From: Betaproteobacteria bacterium UBA6904
Lineage (GTDB): Bacteria; Pseudomonadota; Gammaproteobacteria; Burkholderiales; SG8-39
Assembly (NCBI GenBank): GCA_002451175.1
Contig: DKBI01000254.1
Span: forward strand, 1,133-6,882
Reading direction: 5' to 3'
DNA length: 5,750 nucleotides
Made by a program: the position numbers and the translations under genes. Under the pieces are notes generated by a model that saw only the letters and a list, made by a program, of their open reading frames with translations, made no database searches and was not told the DNA's origin. Shown here piece by piece: positions 1 through 5,101 of the stretch. Positions within the stretch are counted from its first letter, which is position 1, and every line of letters begins with the position of its first letter.

Positions 1-202
1 GCACGCGCCCGGACAGCGACACGCGCTCCCCCGAGGTGCCGGGCTCGGCCAACGAGGCGCGCAGCGGTGCCCCTGCCTTGTAGAACGGGCCCTCGCCGTC
101 GCGCGGCGTCGGCGCGCCGCAGGTTGCGTGAGCGCTCGTCGCGGTCGCGGCGGCGAGCACGATGGCGAGAAGCGGCGCCCTGCTTACCCCTCCGGTGCGC
201 AT
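1..202 (-). CDS. Intradiol ring-cleavage dioxygenase-like protein, exported, N-terminal part only
   Basis: This gene starts at ATG 202-200 and is still open at the left edge, so only 67 residues are visible. Residues 1-26 form a Sec-type signal peptide: a short basic start (Arg2, Arg8), an Ala/Leu/Val-rich core at 10-21, and a probable cleavage site Ala-His-Ala. The mature start has Cys28, then TPRDGEGPFYKAGAPLR (32-48) and GERVSLSGRV (58-67). A GPFY block followed by a beta strand ending in SGRV is typical of the N-terminus of protocatechuate/catechol intradiol dioxygenase-like proteins, which cleave catechol-type rings with a non-haem Fe(III). The iron ligands (two Tyr, two His) would lie beyond the window, so catalytic competence cannot be judged. 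The start lies 5 nt after the GFA gene's stop and has only a poor ribosome site, which suggests translational coupling. The family call is by sequence recognition and is fairly secure; the substrate is unknown. Confidence 0.72.
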   Translation of the reverse strand, partial: MRTGGVSRAPLLAIVLAAATATSAHATCGAPTPRDGEGPFYKAGAPLRASLAEPGTSGERVSLSGRV

Positions 203-207
203 GCCAA

Positions 208-648
208 TCAGCCGGTGCCCGCGTGCCCGCCGGCAGCCGGGGGCGGTGCCGCTGCGCCGTCGCTCGTGCGCTTGGGCAGCCCGTCCTCGACGCTCAGCCA
301 GGAAACGTGCGTTTCGTAGAACACATGCGCACTGGGCTCCCGGTCCAGCGCGCCCTCGATCAACGAGCGGGCCACGTGCATTTCACCCGGCCAGCGCGTC
401 GACTTGAACAACATCGGGCTTCCGCAGCGGGGGCAGAAGGCGCGGTGCGCTCCGGGGCTCGATTCGTACCAGGTCGGCGGCACGCCGTCGGGTTCCAGCG
501 CAAACTGCTCGTCCGCAAACCCCGCCCACGTGACGAACGCCGCTCCATGGGCGCGCCGGCAGTACGTGCAATGGCAATGCGCCACCCATTTCGTGGGCAG
601 CGCCGCTCGAAAGCGCACAGCACCGCACAGGCAGCTACCGCGCAGCAT
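208..648 (-). CDS. GFA/CENP-V family zinc protein (glutathione-dependent formaldehyde-activating enzyme-like)
   Basis: The product is 146 residues, normal for single-domain GFA proteins. All seven family cysteines are visible: Cys6-x-Cys8 in SCLCGAVRF, Cys25-x-Cys27-x-x-Cys30 in HCHCTYCRRAHG, and Cys72-x-x-Cys75 in FCPRCGSPM. In Gfa, the first and last pairs hold a structural zinc and the middle three a second, catalytic zinc. The family was named for adding formaldehyde to glutathione, but most members have unknown substrates, so the formaldehyde role is not implied here. I chose ATG 648 over the upstream in-frame ATG at 696 because GAGGGG lies 7 nt before it and the conserved fold starts at once (MLRGSCLCG). 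The last 17 or so residues are a Gly/Ala/Pro-rich tail with no family counterpart that I know. The stop is 5 nt from the dioxygenase-like gene, so the two are probably co-translated. Confidence 0.9.
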   Translation of the reverse strand: MLRGSCLCGAVRFRAALPTKWVAHCHCTYCRRAHGAAFVTWAGFADEQFALEPDGVPPTWYESSPGAHRAFCPRCGSPMLFKSTRWPGEMHVARSLIEGALDREPSAHVFYETHVSWLSVEDGLPKRTSDGAAAPPPAAGGHAGTG

Positions 649-654
649 CGATCG

Positions 655-664
655 TCCCCTCCCC
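655..664 (-). promoter_or_regulatory. Ribosome binding site deciding the GFA start
   Basis: On the minus strand this reads GGGGAGGGGA, with GAGGGG ending 7 nt before ATG 648. It is the reason for preferring that start over ATG 696, which would add 16 residues that do not resemble the family. Confidence 0.65.
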
Positions 665-711
665 GCCCCGGACGCAAGCCGCTCGCGACAACCCATGCAG
701 GGACCCGCCTG

Positions 712-1050
712 TCACGGCGCAGCCTTGGGTGGCAGGCTGGCGACGTGGCGTTCGCAGAGGTCCAGCCAGAACCGAAGCTGCGCCGCGGATTTCGTGCCTT
801 CGGGCGCTACGAACACATAGCCCCGCATCGGCTTTCCGGTGAAGTCCATCGGTCGAACGTGCTGGCGACGGAGTGACTCCGCGTAGAGTTCCCTGCCAAC
901 GCGCGCCATGAGCGACGAGCCGGTTACGCCGACGAACATGTGCCCCTTGCTCAAGAAGGCGATGCCCCCGAACATTTTCCTTTCCGTGATCTGCGGCTTG
1001 CCTTGAAATGCAGCGCGAATCCGCTGCGCAAGCCGTTCGTCATACGCCAT
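712..1050 (-). CDS. Stand-alone TfoX N-terminal-domain protein (TfoX/Sxy family)
   Basis: The 112-residue product consists almost entirely of the TfoX_N domain. Visible signatures are the KMFGGIAFL block (25-33), GHMFVGV (36-42), LMARVG (47-52), and the later MDFTGKPMRGYVFV strand (68-81), followed by an amphipathic helix at about 88-103 and a short Pro/Ala tail. Full-length TfoX/Sxy, the competence regulator that acts with CRP, has an additional C-terminal domain that is absent here. Single-domain versions are widespread in proteobacteria and mostly uncharacterised; a role in DNA uptake should not be assumed. The ATG at 1050 has GGAG 5 nt upstream (1056-1059). The gene follows the largest gap in the window (186 nt) and is 63 nt ahead of the GFA gene, so it may begin a TfoX-GFA-dioxygenase transcription unit. 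Confidence 0.88.
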   Translation of the reverse strand: MAYDERLAQRIRAAFQGKPQITERKMFGGIAFLSKGHMFVGVTGSSLMARVGRELYAESLRRQHVRPMDFTGKPMRGYVFVAPEGTKSAAQLRFWLDLCERHVASLPPKAAP

Positions 1051-1236
1051 GAGGTCTCCGCGTGTTCACGCCAGCGCCCAGCCGACCGCAGGGCGTCGAC
1101 AGCGCGGCCCGCGGAATGACGATACCCGATTTGCTATGCAGCGACCAGGCGACGGTGCTACGCCACTGTTCAATGCGCACCCGCTCATGTTGTTGCTCGC
1201 CGAACGGCTCGGCCCTCACCACGGCGACCGCCGGCA
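1051..1236. other. Intergenic region between the SGNH-like and TfoX genes (no gene seen)
   Basis: This 186-nt stretch is the longest gap in the window. Short open frames cross it on both strands but have no ribosome site and no recognisable protein. I see no convincing -35/-10 pair and no hairpin followed by a T run. Because it is the longest spacer, it is the likeliest place for a promoter serving the TfoX-GFA-dioxygenase block, but that is inference from spacing only. Confidence 0.4.
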
Positions 1237-2034
1237 CTAGCGCCGGTAGAACTTGCGTACTGTTTCATCGGCCACCATCTGCAGGAATGCCGCGCTGTCC
1301 TTGTCGATCGCGCCGTAGTAGTCGTACGCATTGCCGACGGGTGATTTCCCGTAGAGGCTGGCATACACCACGCACGCGGCGAGGTACGTTCCTAGCAGGT
1401 CGGGATGGCTGCCATCGTATGCCTTGTGCAGCCGGATGCCAGGCTGACGGCGATACGCTTCCTCGAACGCGAGACCGACCGGGATCACCAGCGCGCCGAT
1501 CTCGTTGCCCACGGAGACGTACAGGTCCTCGACTTTGCGAATCATGTCGGGGCTCGCGCTCCGATGCGGTTTGACGTAAGCATGCGTCATGTACAACGCC
1601 GTCCTCGCCCCGGTCTTTGCGATCGCGGCGCTGAATTCGATCGCCTTTTCCCTGAAAGCCGCGCGCGACGCTTCGCTCAGCGCGTCCCCGCTGTTGCCTT
1701 GGAGAATCACGACGTCGTACGGCTGCTTCATGTCCAGACTGCCGGGCGCGAGCAGGTGCTGGACATTGTGATGCGAGAGCGGCGCCCCGCCGATGGTCGC
1801 GGACTTGTACTGCAGCGCCTGGTCGATCGTCGGGTCGCCGGCGCTCACCAATCGTTGGACATGATTGTGCAGGCTGTCGTTGTAATAGAAATAGCTGTTG
1901 CCGATGAACAGAATGCGCTTGGGTGATTCGACGTGCAATTGCGTGACCAGAGGACTCTGGGCAGCCTGGAGCGGCATGCCAGCGAAGCACAGGACCCCTA
2001 GCAATGCAGTGCGGAGCAGGAACCGCGCCGTCAT
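1237..2034 (-). CDS. Exported SGNH/GDSL-like hydrolase
   Basis: The product is 265 residues. Residues 1-24 are a signal peptide (Arg4/Arg8 start, hydrophobic core, cleavage near LQA-AQ), so the mature enzyme is probably periplasmic or secreted. SGNH blocks appear in order: KRILFIGNSYFYYND (39-53) with putative nucleophile Ser47 in a G-N-S triad, the TIGGAPL turn with Gly83 at block II, VVILQGNSGD (108-117) at the place of block III, and AYDGSHPDLLGTYLAA (205-220) with Asp207 and His210 as the catalytic pair. SGNH enzymes are serine esterases, lipases or acyl hydrolases; the substrate cannot be read from sequence. The classical GDS and GxND motifs are altered to GNS and QGNS, so it belongs to a divergent branch. 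Two tandem ATGs (2037 and 2034) are possible; GGGGAGG at 2041-2047 is 3 nt from the first and 6 nt from the second, so I prefer the second. Confidence 0.8.
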   Translation of the reverse strand: MTARFLLRTALLGVLCFAGMPLQAAQSPLVTQLHVESPKRILFIGNSYFYYNDSLHNHVQRLVSAGDPTIDQALQYKSATIGGAPLSHHNVQHLLAPGSLDMKQPYDVVILQGNSGDALSEASRAAFREKAIEFSAAIAKTGARTALYMTHAYVKPHRSASPDMIRKVEDLYVSVGNEIGALVIPVGLAFEEAYRRQPGIRLHKAYDGSHPDLLGTYLAACVVYASLYGKSPVGNAYDYYGAIDKDSAAFLQMVADETVRKFYRR

Positions 2035-2040
2035 CATCAG

Positions 2041-2047
2041 CCTCCCC
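2041..2047 (-). promoter_or_regulatory. Ribosome binding site deciding the SGNH hydrolase start
   Basis: The minus strand reads GGGGAGG. It sits 3 nt before ATG 2037 and 6 nt before ATG 2034. The second spacing is the usual one, so the second of the two tandem ATGs is the better start; the protein differs by one Met. Confidence 0.6.
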
Positions 2048-2092
2048 AGGCAGGTATCAAGTCAATATCCATTCCGTCTCGTCGAGCGCAGG

Positions 2093-2623
2093 TCAGGCTG
2101 CGCGCTCACGGCCACGAACGATGGCCCAGCGCTCATGATCGCGCCAGCGCCCGCCGATCTTGAGGTAGGCCGGCGAGTAGCCCTCCCTGCGGAATCCGCA
2201 GGACCGCACCAAGGCGACCGACGCCGCGTTACCTGGCTGGATGTTCGCCTCCAGGCGGTGCAAACCGAGTCGCGTGAACGCGTGCCGAATCACCGCCCTC
2301 AACCCCTGGCTCATGAGGCCTTGGTGCGCGAAACCGGCAAACGCAAAGTACCCGAGGTATCCGCTGCAGAGCAGGCCACGCACGACGTGGGTGAGGTTGA
2401 CGGCCCCCACGAGTTGCCCAGTGGACCGCAGATAGACAACGAAACCGTAGTGGGATCTCCCGTCGAAGCGGGCCATGTAGCGCCTGAACGCGCGGGCATC
2501 TTGCGGAGCCGTGACCCAGGGTCGGTGAAATCGCCTGCTCGCCCTGGCGCCGGCGACGAACAGGCGCTGATCCGCGATGTCGATGGGGCGAATGGCGACG
2601 CGCCCAGTCATGCGGCCTGACAT
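2093..2623 (-). CDS. GNAT N-acetyltransferase, RimJ/RimL-like
   Basis: The 176-residue product has the full layout of the RimJ/RimL branch of GNAT acetyltransferases: VAIRPIDIAD (9-18) as strand 1, GQLVGAVNLTHVVRG (69-83), the acetyl-CoA pyrophosphate loop and helix around FAHQGLMSQGLRAVIRHAF (98-116), the LHRLEANIQPGNAASVALVRSCGFRREG block (121-148), and YLKIGGRWRDHERWAI (153-168) at the end. RimJ and RimL acetylate N-termini of ribosomal proteins S5 and L7/L12; many homologues have other or unknown targets, so no gene symbol is given. ATG 2623 has a GGGAACAGGA stretch directly upstream; ATG 2611 is an alternative that removes MSGR. As annotated, the start overlaps the end of the upstream FG-GAP reading frame by 16 nt, but that overlap may be an artefact of a frameshift there. 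It is unrelated in detail to the other GNAT at 4279-4770. Confidence 0.88.
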   Translation of the reverse strand: MSGRMTGRVAIRPIDIADQRLFVAGARASRRFHRPWVTAPQDARAFRRYMARFDGRSHYGFVVYLRSTGQLVGAVNLTHVVRGLLCSGYLGYFAFAGFAHQGLMSQGLRAVIRHAFTRLGLHRLEANIQPGNAASVALVRSCGFRREGYSPAYLKIGGRWRDHERWAIVRGRERAA

Positions 2624-3537
2624 TCCTGTTCCCGTGCGCGCCGCGTCATGCGCGTCGGCTGATCACCCTTGGCGTAATGTCCATGGCCTGTCCCTCTTCC
2701 ATCAGGGCTGCGGGACACCGCGACGCGTGCCCGCCGGGACGTGGCCATCCAACGACGACGCGCCGAGGAAGCGCTGCTCAGTCGGGCCTCGCAGACGCGC
2801 AGTGCGGGCGGGCCTGTGATCGGCGCCGGCAACGGACACCGGCCGGTCTCGACCAGACTCACCCCGCTCAGCGCGATGACGCGCACGCTCGCGCGCTGCG
2901 CATCGGGCACCAGCAACTGCATGCGCCCGGCAATGAGCGCGGGCTTGGACAGCCCGAGTTCTGCGGAGCCGTACACGTGGTTCGAGAAACCGTCGAGCGA
3001 GCTGATTTCGACCAGTCGCGCATCGCTTCGCCGGTAAACCCTCAGCACGCCGCCGATGTGCGGTGTCGTCACGGCGGCGATCTCTGCCGTTCCGTCACCG
3101 TCCAGGTCGGCGACGCCTACCGGGTTGAGCCAGCGGTTCGGCGTGCCGATCGCAGCGGACCGCGCGACGATCTCCAGCCGGCCACTCGCGAGGCCGACCA
3201 GCGCCAGGCGCGAGCCGCTGCCGCGCGCGCTCACCACGACCAGCAGCTCCGCCTGTGCGCCCGCGCTCAGGCGGACGAGTCGCGGCGCGAGATCTTCGAA
3301 CACTTCGTCCGCGGGTAGCTCCAGCACGACTTCGCTTCCGGCGTCGGTTTTCGCCACCACGCGCGCGTACTCATGCGGCTTTCCGAGCGCGTAGTGCCCG
3401 TACCGCTCGACCGGCTCGGCGTACCTCGCGCTGACGATCTGCTCCGCCCTGGCGGTCGGCGCATGCAGCGCGATCAGAGCGCCCAGCGCGAGGGCAATGC
3501 GCATTGCCGTCCCGGCGCGTCTGATCGCATGCGTCAT
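2608..3537 (-). CDS. Exported FG-GAP/VCBS-repeat-like protein, C-terminus probably frameshifted
   Basis: From ATG 3537 the product is 309 residues. The first 31 form a signal peptide ending in a clean Ala-Arg-Ala site before EQIVSARY; ATG 3504 (MRIALALG) is an equally good start that leaves a tighter signal peptide. The mature part looks like beta-propeller blades: LVRLSAGAQAELLVVV (87-102), then NPVGVADLDGDGTAEIAAV (138-156) with a D-x-D-x-D calcium loop at Asp144, 146 and 148, then VLRVYRRSDARLVEI (164-178) and a blade ending in VRVIALSGVSLVETGRCPLP (219-236). Such proteins are typically extracytoplasmic and bind ligands or calcium; the specific role is unknown. From about residue 250 the frame becomes Arg/Ser-rich and then uses low-GC third positions. 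Reading one base back from about 2786 gives a more protein-like end at TGA 2702-2704. The upstream extension of this frame to 4128 is a shadow of the neighbouring gene and is excluded. Confidence 0.72.
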   Translation of the reverse strand: MTHAIRRAGTAMRIALALGALIALHAPTARAEQIVSARYAEPVERYGHYALGKPHEYARVVAKTDAGSEVVLELPADEVFEDLAPRLVRLSAGAQAELLVVVSARGSGSRLALVGLASGRLEIVARSAAIGTPNRWLNPVGVADLDGDGTAEIAAVTTPHIGGVLRVYRRSDARLVEISSLDGFSNHVYGSAELGLSKPALIAGRMQLLVPDAQRASVRVIALSGVSLVETGRCPLPAPITGPPALRVCEARLSSASSARRRWMATSRRARVAVSRSPDGRGTGHGHYAKGDQPTRMTRRAREQECQAA

Positions 3538-3548
3538 TTTCGTGTCCG

Positions 3549-3590
3549 ACGCGGGCAGTGGATACCCCCACCACCCATGGCCGCCCGCGT
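3549..3590. repeat. Inverted repeat (stem-loop) between the DUF1579-like and FG-GAP-like genes
   Basis: ACGCGGGC at 3549-3556 pairs perfectly with GCCCGCGT at 3583-3590, with a 26-nt loop that contains a possible inner GTGG/CCAC stem. It fills most of the 59-nt gap. There is no T run after it on the minus strand, so it is not a standard intrinsic terminator; it could attenuate or protect the transcript. Confidence 0.45.
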
Positions 3591-3596
3591 GCACCC

Positions 3597-4178
3597 TCAC
3601 TCCCGGCCGATGGCGCCCGCCGCTGGCCAATTCGTGTCGCCCACGCGCTTGAGGTTCATCTCGAAGAAGCGGACTGGGTCCTTGCCCGGCAGGATCCGGT
3701 CGCCGACTTCCTGCCAGGCCCCTTCCTTGATGACCGCCGTGTAACGGATCGTCATCGGACCCGCGGGAATCTCCCACGCGAAACCATCGGGCGCCGGCGT
3801 CAGCACGAAGTCCCCGACCCGGCCTTGCGCGTGAGAGTGCAACGTGTAGGCGCGGGTCGTCGGATTGAAGGAGATCGTGCCGAACGAGTTGAAGGCGAGC
3901 TTGCCATCCGAATCGTAGCCCCGGCCCTCGATGACCTTGACCGATCCGTCGAGCATCGGTCCGATGCGTTCCGTCTGCGTAAATGTGTGCTTCTGGCCGG
4001 ACGGCAGAATGCTCCATGCGGCGCCTCTCCATACGCCGTCCATGAATGCGAGCTGGGCCATCGCCTCGCGCTGAGCCGCCATGAGCGCGGCCGGGTCCGG
4101 CCGCCCTTGCCCCATAGCAGTCGCGCAAATTCCCGCCATCATCAGCACTGCAACCCCCGCGGACCGACAGGTGATCAT
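3597..4178 (-). CDS. Exported DUF1579-like protein of unknown function
   Basis: The product is 193 residues. Residues 1 to about 24 are a signal peptide with a hydrophobic core (VAVLMMAGICATAM); the Cys at 18 is preceded by Ile, so it does not make a lipobox. After a short helix (28-44), the body has alternating beta-strand patterns: LAFMDGVWRGAAW (43-55), HTFTQTERIGPMLDGSVKVIEGRGYD (64-89), FNSFGTISFNPTTRAYTLHSHAQG (96-119), and IRYTAVIKEGAWQEVGDR (144-161), ending in RFFEMNLKRVGDTNWP. This resembles the DUF1579 group, which is thought to form a lipocalin-like barrel; the family name rests on recognition of the DGVWRG and IEGRGYD style and is less certain than the export call. No catalytic motif is visible. 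The start is firm because GGGAGG lies 6 nt before the ATG. It is followed after 59 nt by another exported protein. Confidence 0.78.
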   Translation of the reverse strand: MITCRSAGVAVLMMAGICATAMGQGRPDPAALMAAQREAMAQLAFMDGVWRGAAWSILPSGQKHTFTQTERIGPMLDGSVKVIEGRGYDSDGKLAFNSFGTISFNPTTRAYTLHSHAQGRVGDFVLTPAPDGFAWEIPAGPMTIRYTAVIKEGAWQEVGDRILPGKDPVRFFEMNLKRVGDTNWPAAGAIGRE

Positions 4179-4184
4179 TCCGTG

Positions 4185-4190
4185 CCTCCC
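4185..4190 (-). promoter_or_regulatory. Ribosome binding site of the DUF1579-like gene
   Basis: The minus strand reads GGGAGG, 6 nt before ATG 4178. It is among the strongest Shine-Dalgarno matches in the window and fixes the start at the beginning of the signal peptide. Confidence 0.7.
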
Positions 4191-4278
4191 TCGCTGCTGC
4201 GCGCTCTGTTGAATTGTCCGCGCCGACCTACTTGGAGCAGACCCGACGCTGAGCTACTGGCCTCCATCGTCAAACGCC

Positions 4279-4770
4279 TCATGCCGTCAATGCGTTTCCG
4301 GTGATCGGCAATTCCAGGACGACCTCTTCGCCATCCATTTGGCCCGTGTGGCGGAACCCGAGGGACAGATAGAACGCCTCCGGACAACCGACTCCGGGAA
4401 CATACGAGACCTGGAGCGTTGTGAACAGCCGCTTCCCTCGGACGTGCTCAATGACTTGCCGCATGGCGGCGCGCCCTATGCCTCGCCCCTGAAACCGGGA
4501 ATCGACCATGAGGCGCCAGACCCCGACAGAGGGCCTCTCGGGCGGCGGACGCTTGAGGGACTCGTCCGCCAGCATCACGAAGCCCGCGGGTTCTTCCTCG
4601 AAGTAAATGGCTCGATACCATGCCTCCGGCGCGAAGTGCGCCTGTGCGAGCGAAACCGCATTGGGGGCGACGAACCCCTTCTGGTTCTCGGCAACGGAGA
4701 GTCTGACCACCGCGATCACCGTCTCGGCGGTAATTTCTCGGAGCGTGACGCGTTGCGCCAGGTCTTCCAA
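4279..4770 (-). CDS. GNAT N-acetyltransferase, diamine/spermidine acetyltransferase-like, TTG start
   Basis: The 163-residue product shows a complete GNAT domain: VTLREITAETV (8-18) as strand 1, VAENQKGFVAPNAVSLAQAHF (26-46), YRAIYFEEEPAGFVML (52-67), VWRLMVDSRFQGRGIGRAAMRQVI (84-107) with the acetyl-CoA loop Q94-G-R-G-I-G99, and GCPEAFYLSLGFRHTGQMDGEEVVLEL (128-154). The FVAPNA block after helix 1 and the PEAFYLSLGF block are typical of the BltD-like branch, which acetylates spermidine or other amines; the substrate here is inferred only. No ATG or GTG lies between the upstream in-frame stop (4840-4842) and the first conserved strand, so TTG at 4770-4768 is the start, with a modest AGG 6 nt upstream. 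The KOW gene ends 44 nt before, so the two are likely co-transcribed. Confidence 0.88.
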   Translation of the reverse strand: MEDLAQRVTLREITAETVIAVVRLSVAENQKGFVAPNAVSLAQAHFAPEAWYRAIYFEEEPAGFVMLADESLKRPPPERPSVGVWRLMVDSRFQGRGIGRAAMRQVIEHVRGKRLFTTLQVSYVPGVGCPEAFYLSLGFRHTGQMDGEEVVLELPITGNALTA

Positions 4771-4789
4771 TTGCGGCCTATCGACCGTT

Positions 4790-4806
4790 CGCCGCGACGC
4801 GCGGCG
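4790..4806. repeat. Short perfect stem-loop between the KOW and GNAT genes
   Basis: CGCCGCG at 4790-4796 and CGCGGCG at 4800-4806 form a 7-bp all-GC stem with a 3-nt loop. It lies in the 44-nt gap, before the TTG start of the acetyltransferase gene, and has no T run after it. It may slow read-through or affect initiation, but a chance palindrome in GC-rich DNA is possible. Confidence 0.35.
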
Positions 4807-4814
4807 GCGCCTGG

Positions 4815-5012
4815 TTACGCGGCGGCATTGGGCTCGACCTCAATATTCTTGGCGAGGGTCTTGAACCGCTCCCCATTCTTCTGTCGAACCGTGACGGTGA
4901 CATGACCCGTCTTGCTGGTCTTGATGTCGTGAACGGTTCCCGACTTGCCGGCGTGCGTGCCGCCGACCACACGACAGGACTCGCCGTCCTTCAATTGGAT
5001 CATCGGTGGCAT
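4815..5012 (-). CDS. Small KOW-motif protein
   Basis: The product is 65 residues. Its core, CRVVGGTHAGKSGTVHDIKT (13-32) followed by GHVTVTVRQKNGERFKTLAKNIEV (36-59), matches the KOW pattern: hydrophobic strand, G-x-H-x-G-K-x-G-x-V turn, and a following strand. KOW modules in ribosomal proteins S4e, L24 and L26 and in NusG bind RNA or protein partners; the GTHAGKSGTV turn is closest in style to the S4e C-terminal type. The protein is charged, has no signal peptide, and is probably cytoplasmic. I chose ATG 5012 because GGGAG lies 8 nt upstream; TTG 5027 overlaps that site and ATG 5003 is too far from it. A free-standing KOW protein of this size has no established function that I can name, and nothing nearby is ribosomal or transcriptional. 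Confidence 0.78.
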   Translation of the reverse strand: MPPMIQLKDGESCRVVGGTHAGKSGTVHDIKTSKTGHVTVTVRQKNGERFKTLAKNIEVEPNAAA

Positions 5013-5020
5013 GATGGTCG

Positions 5021-5025
5021 CTCCC
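5021..5025 (-). promoter_or_regulatory. Ribosome binding site deciding the KOW protein start
   Basis: The minus strand reads GGGAG, 8 nt before ATG 5012. It lies just inside a possible reading frame from TTG 5027, which argues that translation begins at ATG 5012. Confidence 0.55.
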
Positions 5026-5039
5026 AATTTGGCTAGGAT

Positions 5040-5068
5040 AGTCTAACCGGCGCCAACCGTAGTGCCAG
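5040..5068 (-). promoter_or_regulatory. Possible sigma-70-type promoter before the KOW gene
   Basis: On the minus strand CTGGCA (5068-5063) and TAGACT (5045-5040) are separated by 17 nt, each matching 4 of 6 consensus bases. Initiation would fall near 5033, about 20 nt before ATG 5012. It sits after a strong stem-loop that follows the HAD gene, so an independent KOW-GNAT transcript is plausible. The match is weak. Confidence 0.28.
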
Positions 5069-5073
5069 CCTGT

Positions 5074-5099
5074 GCGGGCCGGCGAGAGGGGCCGCCCGC
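5074..5099 (-). terminator. GC-rich stem-loop just after the HAD gene stop; possible terminator without a T run
   Basis: Two nucleotides after the TAA stop (5104-5102) the transcript can fold GCGGGC with GCCCGC, continued by GGC with GCC across a one-base bulge, around a 7-nt CCCTCTC loop: nine GC pairs in all. No T tract follows, so classical intrinsic termination is not supported; a pause site or 3'-end protection is equally possible. Confidence 0.35.
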
Positions 5100-5101
5100 C
5101 T

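Noticed and set aside
649..696. Longer GFA start at ATG 696
   Set aside because: It has no good ribosome site and adds an Arg/Gly-rich leader unlike the family, whereas ATG 648 has GAGGGG at 7 nt and the conserved fold follows at once.
67..876. Long plus-strand open frames opposite the minus-strand genes (67-876, 3558-4304, 5072-5749)
   Set aside because: They are antisense shadows of well-supported genes, are rich in Arg, Pro and Ala, and have no recognisable domain. Long antisense frames are expected in GC-rich coding DNA.
2038..2092. Promoter in the AT-richer stretch before the SGNH gene (minus strand GGATATTGACTTGATACC)
   Set aside because: I could not find a -35/-10 pair with acceptable spacing, so it is not listed as a promoter.
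3538..4128. A 506-codon open frame (4128-2608) that would join the DUF1579-like region to the FG-GAP-like protein
   Set aside because: Its first 197 codons lie out of frame over the DUF1579-like gene, which has a signal peptide, a strong ribosome site and a protein-like sequence. The translation of the extension is Arg/Gly-rich with no recognisable domain.
4179..4278. tRNA-like GTAGCTCAGC motif on the minus strand (4257-4248) in the GNAT to DUF1579 gap
   Set aside because: It resembles a D-arm, but there is no TTCGA-type T-loop and no matching acceptor stem in the gap.
5013..5101. Integron attC site after the HAD gene
   Set aside because: GTTAGAC at 5047-5041 fits the GTTRRRY core, but no partner RYYYAAC site with suitable inner boxes is found upstream, and other gaps lack an equivalent. 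Several gaps (5 and 44 nt) are too short for attC.
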